15,579 nucleotides of DNA, from NCBI GenBank assembly GCA_020430675.1, contig JAGQJJ010000021.1, positions 1 to 15,579 on the forward strand, given 5' to 3'. This DNA comes from Myxococcales bacterium (GTDB lineage Bacteria > Myxococcota > Bradymonadia > UBA7976 > UBA1532). How positions within the stretch are numbered: the first letter of the stretch is position 1; every line of letters starts with the position of its first letter. Positions 1 to 6,777 of this stretch are shown piece by piece. The notes beneath the pieces are model-generated. The model searched no databases, was not told the origin of the DNA, and saw nothing but the letters and a program-made list of their open reading frames with translations. A program made the position numbers and the translations under genes.

Positions 1-33
1 GATGAGGTAGGCGGGGCTGAAAAGGCGGCTCAT
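1..33 (-). CDS. possible 5' end of a truncated minus-strand gene
   Basis: On the minus strand an ATG at 33 opens a frame reading MSRLFSPAYLI that runs off the left edge without a stop. Only 11 codons are visible. The upstream sequence has just a weak purine-rich match and no clear Shine-Dalgarno, and the frame also stays open upstream of this ATG. If real, the 12-bp inverted repeat at 56-162 would lie in its leader. No function can be given, and it may be a chance frame. Confidence 0.2.
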   Translation of the reverse strand, partial: MSRLFSPAYLI

Positions 34-55
34 CAGCGCGCCATCCGAAGGGGCG

Positions 56-162
56 CCACGGGGTGCGCCGACCCGGGGGCCGGGCGGGCGAGGTGTCGAC
101 GCGCGGGGAACCGTCCGACCCCCTCGGAGGGGGTGTGGGGGTTGAGCCGACGCACCCCGTGG
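56..162. repeat. 12-bp perfect inverted repeat enclosing a hairpin
   Basis: CCACGGGGTGCG at 56-67 is the exact reverse complement of CGCACCCCGTGG at 151-162. Between the arms, ACCCCCT (118-124) and AGGGGGT (128-134) form a second perfect stem with a 3-nt loop. Together they could fold as a roughly 107-nt structured RNA on either strand, or act as a DNA dyad. No T-tract follows, so it is not a standard terminator. The role is unknown. Confidence 0.5.
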
Positions 163-328
163 ACCTGGGGGAGCATGTGCTCGGTGGCCTGCCTGGTTTT
201 GATGTTGCGGGCGACGAGCGGCATGACCCCACAATGATGGACAGAAATATTGTTACGCAACTGTCATCTGGTTTTGGCAGTTGAATCAGGACATTACCGG
301 ATGCATTGGCGCTTCGAGGGGTGCGCCG

Positions 329-1489
329 TCAGGGGACCACGCAGACCTCGCTGTTGTCTTCGGCGCAGATTTCCTGCCCGTCGAGGAAGTCGCATTGGTC
401 GCTCTGGCACTCGTCATCGAGCTCGCACGCTTCGCCATTTGCCCGTTTGGCCGTGCAGCGTCCGGTGTCGCGATCGCAGTAGAGCTCGCCCTGGCAGGAC
501 ACGCCGAAGATCTCGCCCTGGCAGGCATCGCCGATCCGGCCCGCGCCTGCGTTGACGCATTGGCCGTCGACGCAGAGCAGGCGCAGCATCGGGTTGCAGA
601 CCTCGATACGCTGAAGGTCGCACGGCTGATTCGCTTGATTGCGCACCGTGACCGCCAGACAGGTGTCGTTGAAGCAGGCGGTGCCGGGGGCGCAGACCGC
701 GCTGTCGGCCTCGCAGGGTTGGCCCGCGGCGATGGGCGTGGCGCAGACCCCGGGGTCGGTCGAGGTATTGCACCAGAGGCCGCGGGCGCAGGTGACGAGG
801 CGCCGTGGGTCGCCCTCCAACTCGCCGCAGGGCATGCCGAGCGCAGCGCCCGCCTCGACCACCGCCCCGGTGCAGACGTTGTTGACGCAGCGCGCGCGCT
901 GGCCGGGCGGGTGGGCGCAGTCCTCGTCAACGTCGCAGTACTCACCCTCGGCGCGCGCGGCGGCGCAGCTGCCAAGGCAGGCGTCGACATTGAAATCGAT
1001 CTCGCAGTAATGGCCCGGCGCGCACCACTCGTCCTCGTCGCAGGGCTGCCCGGCGGCGAGCAGGCCGGTGAAGGCGGCGTCGCAGGCGGGCTCGTCCTGG
1101 GGCGGCACGCATCGCTGCCGAACGGCGTCGCGGCATCGCGTCAGCGCCGCCGAGTCGATGCGGGTATAGGCAAATTGTCGGGCCAGATCGGCGGCCGCGT
1201 CGGCGGTCGAGATCGCGCTGGTGAAGTAGTCGGTGCAGTTGCCCCCACTCTGCGCGAAGAGGCGCAGCAGACCGGCCAGGCCGTCGCTGGCGTTGCAGTC
1301 GATGGCGCCGATGCAGACGATCTCGGCGATGGCGCGGATGGCAGCGGGGGGCAACTCGGCGCCCTGAACCGGGCCTGGCGGCGGCTCGCCGCCGTCACCG
1401 CCGCCGTTGTTGCTGCCGTCGCCGCCGCCACCGCCGACGCAAGCCGACAGCCAGAGCCCGAATAGCCCGATGATCAAGTTCCGCCGCAT
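329..1489 (-). CDS. Cys-rich lipoprotein with EGF-like/dickkopf-like modules
   Basis: This encodes a 386-residue exported protein of unknown function. The start at 1489 is chosen because AGGAG (1496-1500) precedes it by 6 nt and the protein then opens with MRRNLIIGLFGLWLSAC, a signal peptide ending in the lipobox LSAC with lipidated Cys17. A longer frame from 1573 adds 28 residues unlike a signal peptide. A Gly/Asn/Pro-rich linker (about residues 18-40) leads to a folded part. From about residue 120 to the end there are repeated small Cys-rich modules of the pattern G-x-x-C, C-x-x-G-x-x-C, C. About 36 cysteines follow Cys17, an even number that suits disulfides outside the cytoplasm. Such proteins are frequent in myxobacteria-like genomes and mostly uncharacterised. 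It diverges from the hydrolase lipoprotein gene at 1699. Export and lipidation are well supported; the function is not. Confidence 0.85.
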   Translation of the reverse strand: MRRNLIIGLFGLWLSACVGGGGGDGSNNGGGDGGEPPPGPVQGAELPPAAIRAIAEIVCIGAIDCNASDGLAGLLRLFAQSGGNCTDYFTSAISTADAAADLARQFAYTRIDSAALTRCRDAVRQRCVPPQDEPACDAAFTGLLAAGQPCDEDEWCAPGHYCEIDFNVDACLGSCAAARAEGEYCDVDEDCAHPPGQRARCVNNVCTGAVVEAGAALGMPCGELEGDPRRLVTCARGLWCNTSTDPGVCATPIAAGQPCEADSAVCAPGTACFNDTCLAVTVRNQANQPCDLQRIEVCNPMLRLLCVDGQCVNAGAGRIGDACQGEIFGVSCQGELYCDRDTGRCTAKRANGEACELDDECQSDQCDFLDGQEICAEDNSEVCVVP

Positions 1490-1698
1490 GGTCGTCTCCT
1501 GCCCGTTGGTCTTGGCCCCCTCAGCAGACCACGCCGCGCGGGGGTCTTCTGGCCGGCGATCCGCTTCGAGCATACCCAGGGACGCGCGTCAGGGATAGGA
1601 TGGCCCCTCATTGCGGCGCGTTGCGTCGTTGACCTTGGCGGGCTTCTCCCCGACGGGCCGAACGGACCTGCGCACCGCCGTCAGCGCGGAGGGGAGAG
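1490..1698. other. divergent intergenic spacer between two lipoprotein genes
   Basis: This 209-bp spacer must hold both divergent promoters if each gene is transcribed separately. It contains the ribosome sites of both genes (AGGAG at 1496-1500 on minus; GGAGGGGAG ending just before 1699 on plus). A TTGACC at 1629-1634 resembles a -35 box for the plus-strand gene, but no matching -10 box lies at the right distance, so I make no promoter call. Confidence 0.5.
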
Positions 1699-3438
1699 AT
1701 GCGCGGACGATGCATCATATTGGGGCTGACCCTGTGGGCGGCCATGGGCTGTGACGACGACAACAGCGCCGCTGGCGCCGACGCGCAAGCAGCCGATGAG
1801 GCCGTGGCGGTTGATCAGGCGGAAGCCGACGCCCAAGACCCGGGGCCGGGTGGTGACCTGGCGGTCGAGGCGGACGCGGCCCCGGACGCGGGCCCACCCG
1901 ATTGGCCGGCCCTCGCGCCGCCCGATGACGTGACGCTTGGCACCGTGCGCCGGCATGTGGTGTGGGTCGACGGGGTGGCGGCGCCCCCCAATCCGACGAC
2001 CGGTGAGGCCACGCCGCCCGAGCTGAATCGCGTGCGCGTGCTGTCCTATGCGCCGGCCGACGGCACGCCGCCCGAGGCGCTCATCGTCACGATGCCGGGC
2101 TTCCTCGGGGGCGCGATGAGCTTCGACGGCACCGCCCGCGCCCTGGTCGAAGAGGCCGCCGCGCAGGGCATGTCGCTCGAAGTGCAGGTCATCGACCGCC
2201 GCGCCAACCTGCTCGAAGACCTTCGCGGCATGCTCGCCGCCGACGTGGGCGGCGATGGGGCGATCGCGCGGGCCTATTACCGCAACGAGGGCACCGTTGG
2301 CGGGCGGTCGTTTGAAGGTCTGCATGCGGCCAGCGAGGTCAGCTTCATGAGCGAGTGGGGGCTGGCGGTGCACCTCGGCGATCTGCGCAACGTGATCGCG
2401 CTGGTGCCCGAAGCCCGGCGTCGGGGGCATGTCTTCTTGATGGGCCACTCGTTCGGCACTGCGATCAGCGAGCTGTATGCGGCCTGGCGGTTCGCAGACG
2501 GCCGGCGTGGCGCCGAGGATCTCGCCGGGTTGATCCTGCTCGACGGCTCGCTGCCAGCCGCCATTGACGAGGCGGCATGGCGAACCGACGGCGTCAGTCT
2601 GGGCATCGCCAGCGTGCCGGGCGTCGACAAACAAAGGGCCGAGGGGCCGCGGTTTGCGGCGTTGCCGTTGCTGGGCGCCGAGGTGTTGGTCAACGCCCAG
2701 ATCCTGGGTCTGTCGGCACGCTTCGCCCCCGATGCCGTCGTCGACGATCCAGAGTTCCCGCCCCTGTACGCGCTGCTCTTTGGCGGCGCGCCGATGCCCG
2801 CGCTCACCGCGCGCACCGCGCTGGCGCTGGTCTTTGACGACGATTCGAGCCCGCTGGGTTTCGCCCGCGCGACGCTGGGCGCGCTCGACGGACCGGCCGA
2901 GCGCTACCAGAACATCATCGCCAGCGAAGAGTTGCTGCGGCCGAGCGATGCGACGAGGGCCTACGCCTGGCGCGACGCTTTCACCCTGGAGCCGCCCGAA
3001 TACACGCCGATCACCCTGTTTTCCGAGATCGTCGCCAGCGGGCCCACCAACTTCTATGAGTGGTACTTCCCCACGCGGCTGCTCAACGATGTGTTCGCCT
3101 GCGGCAGCGCGGCGGTGCCCGAGGATGGCTGGCAAGCCACCGAAGGGCTTCGCGCCTTCGACGGGCCGCTCGATGACGCGCCCATTCTCAGCTTCGACGC
3201 GGCGCTGATCTCAGGCGACGCGATGGCGGCGATCGCGGGTCGCGTGGCGCCCACCGTCGGCGAGGGCCGACCCAACGCCGGCGCCAGGCGCGATGATCCG
3301 CGCGGCTTCGAGCTGGTCGACGTCAACGACATGGCGCACCTCGACATGGGCACCGCGCCGCGCAGCGCCCAGAACGTCATCCCGCCGAAGATCGTCGCGT
3401 TTGTGCGGGCGAACGCCGAGCCGGGCCCGATCGAATAA
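1699..3438 (+). CDS. lipoprotein with alpha/beta-hydrolase fold (esterase/lipase-like)
   Basis: This is a 579-residue exported hydrolase-like protein. The start is fixed by GGAGGGGAG directly upstream and by the signal peptide MRGRCIILGLTLWAAMGC, with a probable lipidated Cys18. The lipobox AMGC is slightly atypical. Residues about 19-75 form an acidic Ala/Asp/Pro linker, as in many surface lipoproteins of this group. The catalytic domain shows an oxyanion-type segment MPGFLGG (about 131-137) and the nucleophile elbow GHSFGT with Ser251. By position, Asp507 (ISGD) and His547 (DMAHLD) are good candidates for the acid and base of the triad. The family (alpha/beta hydrolase fold) covers esterases, lipases and related enzymes, and the substrate cannot be read. 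The gene ends 5 bp from the convergent acyl-CoA dehydrogenase gene. A link to fatty acid or ester use is speculative and rests only on that neighbour. Confidence 0.88.
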   Translation: MRGRCIILGLTLWAAMGCDDDNSAAGADAQAADEAVAVDQAEADAQDPGPGGDLAVEADAAPDAGPPDWPALAPPDDVTLGTVRRHVVWVDGVAAPPNPTTGEATPPELNRVRVLSYAPADGTPPEALIVTMPGFLGGAMSFDGTARALVEEAAAQGMSLEVQVIDRRANLLEDLRGMLAADVGGDGAIARAYYRNEGTVGGRSFEGLHAASEVSFMSEWGLAVHLGDLRNVIALVPEARRRGHVFLMGHSFGTAISELYAAWRFADGRRGAEDLAGLILLDGSLPAAIDEAAWRTDGVSLGIASVPGVDKQRAEGPRFAALPLLGAEVLVNAQILGLSARFAPDAVVDDPEFPPLYALLFGGAPMPALTARTALALVFDDDSSPLGFARATLGALDGPAERYQNIIASEELLRPSDATRAYAWRDAFTLEPPEYTPITLFSEIVASGPTNFYEWYFPTRLLNDVFACGSAAVPEDGWQATEGLRAFDGPLDDAPILSFDAALISGDAMAAIAGRVAPTVGEGRPNAGARRDDPRGFELVDVNDMAHLDMGTAPRSAQNVIPPKIVAFVRANAEPGPIE

Positions 3439-3443
3439 GGCGG

Positions 3444-5237
3444 TCAGCCAGCCTCGCCCTCGAAGACCATGTCGAGCGGGGCGCGGTCGCCGTCGGCGAT
3501 GGCCTGGGTGCGGGCGAGCACCCGGCCGTGCGCGGCGTGAATGAAGTGGCGGGCGGTGACCATCTTGTTGCGATGGAACGTGGTCGGCGAGGCCACGTTG
3601 GCCGCCGTCGTCGCCATCCACAGATGCAGCCACGCAAACACCGCGTCGCCCATCAGGAACAGCATCGGCGTGGCCTGCAGCAGCGGGCCGTGCAGGTCGC
3701 CCTTCTGGAAGGCGGCGACCAGCGCCATCGCCGCGGTGCCCACCTTGACGCGGATCTCGGCCATGCGATCCGCCTCGCCCTTGAGGCCGGCGGCGCGCGC
3801 GTCGGCGACGGTGCGATCCATGCGACCGAGCAGCTCCATCAGCGCCAGCCCGCCGCGGGCGCCGAGCTTGCGGCCGACCAGGTCGAGCGCTTGAATGCCC
3901 GTCGTGCCCTCATAGAGCCGCGCGATGACCATGTCGCGCAGGTACTGCTCCAACGGGTGGTCGCGCAGGTAGCCATGGCCGCCGAGCACGGTGATCGTCG
4001 TCGAGACCGCCTCGAAGGTGACCTCGGAGATATAGCCCTTGCACAGCGGGGTCAGCAGGTCGAGGAGCTGATCGGCGACCTCGGCGTCGCGGCCTTCAAG
4101 CGCGCGGGCCAGGTCGTGCTGGAAGGCCGCATAGGTCAGCAGCGCGCGGCTGCCTTCGACCACGCCGCGCACGTCGAGCAGCATGCGCCGCACGTCGGGG
4201 TGGCGGATGATCGGCACCCGCGGGGCCTCGGGATCCTTGAAGTGGGCGACGTCAGAGCCCTGCAGGCGGTCGATGGCATAGCGATGGGCATACCGATAGG
4301 CCGCCTCGGCGGTGCCGAGGCCCTGCAGGCCCACGCCGATGCGCGCGGTGTTCATCATGACAAACATGCCGCGCAGGCCCTTGCAGCGTTCGCCGAGCAG
4401 CTCGCCGACGCAGGGCGCGTCTTCCCCAAAAGCCATGGTGCAGGTCGCCGAGGCGTGCAGGCCCATCTTGTGCTCGACGCCGACGCACTTGACGCCGTTG
4501 CGCGCGCCCAGGCGGCCCTTTTCGTCGAGCATGTACTTGCTGACGAGGAACATCGAGACACCCGGGCTGCCCGCCGGATCGCCTTCGATGCGGGCCAGCA
4601 CCGGGTAGAGGATGTTCTCGGTGGCGTCCTGCTCGCCCCACGAGATGAAGATCTTGGTGCCTTTGAGGTGGTAAGTGCCATCGGGCTGCGGGATGGCGAC
4701 GGTGCGCAGGTTGCCCACGTCGCTTCCGGCGCCGGGCTCGGTGAGGCACATCGTGCCGCCCCATTGGCCCGAGTACAGCTTGGGCACCGTGCGCTTGATC
4801 TGCTCGGGCGTGCCCACCTTGCGGATCAGCTCGCCCGCGGCGTGGCACAGGCCGGGCAGGGTATAGAAGGTCACGTTTGCGCCGGCAAACAGCCCCTGGC
4901 ATTGCACCGAGAGGGCGGCCGGAAGGTCGAAGCCGCCGGCGTCTTCCGGCTCGGCGAGCGTGATCCAGCCGCCCTCGGCGTACTTGACCAGCGCCTTCTT
5001 GAAGCTGTCGGGGATGCTGACCTTGCCGTCGTCAAAGATGACGCCGCGGCGGTCGCCGTCGACCAGGGTGGGCGCGATGACCTCTTCGGCCAGCTTGACC
5101 GCCTGATCGAAGATGAGGCTGAAGCCTTCCCACGAGTGGTCGGCGAAGCGCTTCGTCTTGAACAGGCGGCCGACGTCGAGGACTTCTTGAACGAGGAACT
5201 CCGCGTCGCGGCGGTCGCTGAATCCAGGCAGATGCAT
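3444..5237 (-). CDS. acyl-CoA dehydrogenase, large DmdC/FadE-like type
   Basis: This is a 597-residue FAD-dependent acyl-CoA dehydrogenase that would introduce a trans-2,3 double bond into an acyl-CoA and pass electrons to electron-transfer flavoprotein in the cytoplasm. The order of parts matches the long subfamily: an N-terminal extension, the alpha-helical N domain, the middle domain with WGGTMCLTEPGAGSDVG (about 159-175) and GLHASATC (259-266), then the C-terminal catalytic domain with GGHGY (419-423) and YEGTTGIQA, where Glu443 is the expected base. An extra C-terminal helical domain (about 465-597) is typical of the roughly 600-residue DmdC (3-methylmercaptopropionyl-CoA dehydrogenase) and FadE5-like enzymes. 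True DMSP use cannot be claimed, since many relatives act on ordinary acyl-CoAs. The start has GGAG about 6 nt upstream. It lies 52 bp downstream of the interrupted AlkZ-like gene and could share its transcript. Confidence 0.96.
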   Translation of the reverse strand: MHLPGFSDRRDAEFLVQEVLDVGRLFKTKRFADHSWEGFSLIFDQAVKLAEEVIAPTLVDGDRRGVIFDDGKVSIPDSFKKALVKYAEGGWITLAEPEDAGGFDLPAALSVQCQGLFAGANVTFYTLPGLCHAAGELIRKVGTPEQIKRTVPKLYSGQWGGTMCLTEPGAGSDVGNLRTVAIPQPDGTYHLKGTKIFISWGEQDATENILYPVLARIEGDPAGSPGVSMFLVSKYMLDEKGRLGARNGVKCVGVEHKMGLHASATCTMAFGEDAPCVGELLGERCKGLRGMFVMMNTARIGVGLQGLGTAEAAYRYAHRYAIDRLQGSDVAHFKDPEAPRVPIIRHPDVRRMLLDVRGVVEGSRALLTYAAFQHDLARALEGRDAEVADQLLDLLTPLCKGYISEVTFEAVSTTITVLGGHGYLRDHPLEQYLRDMVIARLYEGTTGIQALDLVGRKLGARGGLALMELLGRMDRTVADARAAGLKGEADRMAEIRVKVGTAAMALVAAFQKGDLHGPLLQATPMLFLMGDAVFAWLHLWMATTAANVASPTTFHRNKMVTARHFIHAAHGRVLARTQAIADGDRAPLDMVFEGEAG

Positions 5238-5289
5238 CGTGCTCTCCGTTTCGGGCGCTGCCGAAGAGTGCGGATCCTGACGCGGCGCG

Positions 5290-6522
5290 TCAAGCCCGCG
5301 CGTCGGCGTGCAGGCTGGCGACGCGGGCGCGCTGCGCCTTGGCGCTGTCGATGCTGGTATTGCGCCCGTGACCGAAGGCCGCTTTCACGAATCCCGACAG
5401 GTCGCTGACCGCCGCGTCGAAGCGCGCGGCGCGATCGCCGGCCAGGGGCGCAAAAGCCTTTGCGAAGATGGCCTCCGCGTCCGGATCCCAGTCCCACGCG
5501 CCGATAAGCTGCTCGCCCTCGCGCACCATGCGGGCGTGCAGATAGGCGCTGTCGGCCAGCGCGCGCTGGCCGCGGCCCCACGAGTCCACCACGCGGTCGA
5601 GATGGGCCGGATCGATCAGCGGCACCGGGCTGGATCGAAGGGCGTACAGGTTGTCCGCGGCGGGCAGCAAGTCGATCGTCGGCTCGATCGCATGGGCCTC
5701 GGTCAGCGCACCCATCACCGCGGCGGGGCCCAGCAGCGGCTCGGAGAAGCCCTCGACCGTCACCGCCTTCAGCTTCAGCGCCGCCACCGCCGCAGCCGCG
5801 TCGCGCTTGCCGAAGCCCGACCAGTCGACAAACTCGCCGAGCGTGGCCGGCGCGGCGAACTCGAACCAGCGCGCGGCGACCTGCACCGCGAGCGCCGCCG
5901 GCTCGTCGGGCAGCGCGGCGAGAGCGTCGCCGTGGTCAGCGCGCTGCCACCGGTACTGCTCGTGATCGAGGCGATCGTCGACCGGACGCCGTTAGATGTG
6001 GCCAGCGAAGTCCAGGGCGCGCAGGGCCGAGGGCAGGGGAGACGAGAGGCCCACCTTCTTGCCCACGGCGCCCAGGCTGCGCACGAGGCCATCGGGCAGC
6101 GCCTTGCGTACCTCGGCGGTGGTCAATGGCGCGTCGAGCGCGGCGAGCACGGCATCGCCGATGGCTTCGATCTCGCTCTCGGGCACGCCGACCTTCTCGA
6201 GTTCGCGGGCGTTGCGGCGCCGTGAAAGCAGGTCTGCCATGCGCAGAGCGAGCGCCAGATCGGCCTGCGGCACCAGATAGATGCAGCCGCGGGCGGCGGG
6301 GCTGACGCGCAGCTCGCCAGCGGCGATCGCGGCGTGCACCTCGGCCATGCTGAACTCGGGCAGGCGGGCGCGCAGGGCGAGGTAGGCGTCGATGCCGCCC
6401 AAGGTGCGCAGCCAGCCGGTGGCGTGCACCTTCCCGGCCGGCGTGCTGGAAGTGCGCGGGGCCAGCGCCTGGCGGCGGGCCCACTCGCCGCAGACGCGAC
6501 GCGGGTCGATCGATCGGCTCAT
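5290..6522 (-). pseudogene. winged-helix AlkZ-like DNA glycosylase family gene, interrupted by one in-frame stop
   Basis: The frame starting at ATG 6522 codes for a 410-residue protein, the usual length for the AlkZ/YcaQ winged-helix family (HTH_42 type, PF06224). Characterised members remove alkylated or crosslinked bases from DNA. Translation meets TAA at 5992-5994 (codon 177), giving a 176-residue N-terminal piece. The same frame then continues with RRPVDDRLDHEQYRW and no further stop until 5290, and the rest has the expected winged-helix and beta-barrel segments (LLPAADNLY, then a conserved GAWDWD). The downstream piece alone could start at GTG 5886 but lacks a good ribosome site. GGAGG lies 6 nt upstream of ATG 6522 and 3 nt upstream of ATG 6525, favouring 6522. 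Where better-known members carry a QxQ-type catalytic motif, this protein seems to read VHATGW, so activity may differ. A recent mutation, a sequencing error and stop readthrough all remain possible. Confidence 0.7.
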
Positions 6523-6777
6523 CATGCGCCTCCATTGACGTGTCGGCCGGCTCATAGCACAGGCCCTGCGGCCCGAAAACCGCCCTCTTCGGCTCATCAT
6601 TCGGACGATCCCGCACCCGCCTCGGCGGTTGCCCTATCGACGCGAAGTGAAGTTTGGGAGTATCGTCGATCCCGCCGCCGACTGTCCGGATTGATCGTTG
6701 AGGAGGATCAATTTGCGATGTCGCGGCCTTCCAGCGCGAGGCCACTCGCGCCTACCTCTCTGTTGGGGAGGCGATCG
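6523..6777. other. divergent spacer upstream of the surface-protein cluster
   Basis: This 255-bp region separates the minus-strand AlkZ-like gene from the plus-strand lipoprotein cluster and should contain the cluster's promoter. No convincing -35/-10 or -24/-12 pair was found. It contains the dyad at 6690-6712 and a second ribosome site (AGGAGG, 6701-6706) ahead of an alternative in-frame ATG at 6718. Confidence 0.5.
6690..6712 (+). promoter_or_regulatory. inverted repeat with a Shine-Dalgarno-like loop, upstream of the giant lipoprotein
   Basis: ATTGATC (6690-6696) and GATCAAT (6706-6712) are perfect 7-bp arms around a 9-nt loop. The sequence AGGAGG (6701-6706) lies in the loop and first arm base. 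The dyad could be a repressor site or an RNA hairpin that masks a ribosome site. The in-frame ATG at 6718 is 11 nt from AGGAGG, longer than usual, and the downstream ATG at 6778 has a better-spaced site, so the hairpin may belong to a leader rather than to the main start. Confidence 0.4.

Larger units (their letters stand above)
1..328. other. intergenic region left of the Cys-rich lipoprotein gene
   Basis: This stretch has no convincing complete gene. Short frames on both strands (for example 33-260 minus and 63-284 plus) overlap each other, lack ribosome sites and resemble nothing I recognise. Positions 56-162 are very GC-rich and hold an inverted repeat. Positions about 236-300 are the most AT-rich part of the region and contain a 6-bp dyad, CAACTG at 258-263 and CAGTTG at 278-283. 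That dyad could be a weak operator or transcript end for the gene finishing at 329, but it has no T-tract. No -35/-10 pair could be assigned with confidence. Confidence 0.6.

Noticed and set aside
118..134. hairpin as a rho-independent terminator
   Set aside because: The stem is perfect, but no T-tract follows on either strand.
281..1465. 394-codon plus-strand frame opposite the Cys-rich lipoprotein
   Set aside because: The minus-strand product has a lipobox, a good ribosome site and regular Cys modules; the plus frame is Ala/Val/Gly-rich without motifs.
1629..1657. TTGACC as a sigma-70 promoter for the hydrolase
   Set aside because: No -10-like hexamer lies 16-18 bp downstream.
1681..3135. 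484-codon minus-strand frame opposite the hydrolase
   Set aside because: It is a shadow of the alpha/beta-hydrolase gene, rich in Arg/Gln/His, with no motif.
3528..5408. 626-codon plus-strand frame opposite the acyl-CoA dehydrogenase
   Set aside because: The minus strand carries an unmistakable acyl-CoA dehydrogenase; the plus frame has no recognisable domain.
5290..5886. downstream AlkZ-like piece as an independent gene starting at GTG 5886
   Set aside because: It lacks a good ribosome site and begins in mid-domain, while the frame is continuous with the upstream piece except for one stop codon.
6334..6777. 5' extension of the giant lipoprotein frame to ATG 6334
   Set aside because: It overlaps the AlkZ-like gene on the other strand, has no ribosome site, and would bury the signal peptide and lipobox.
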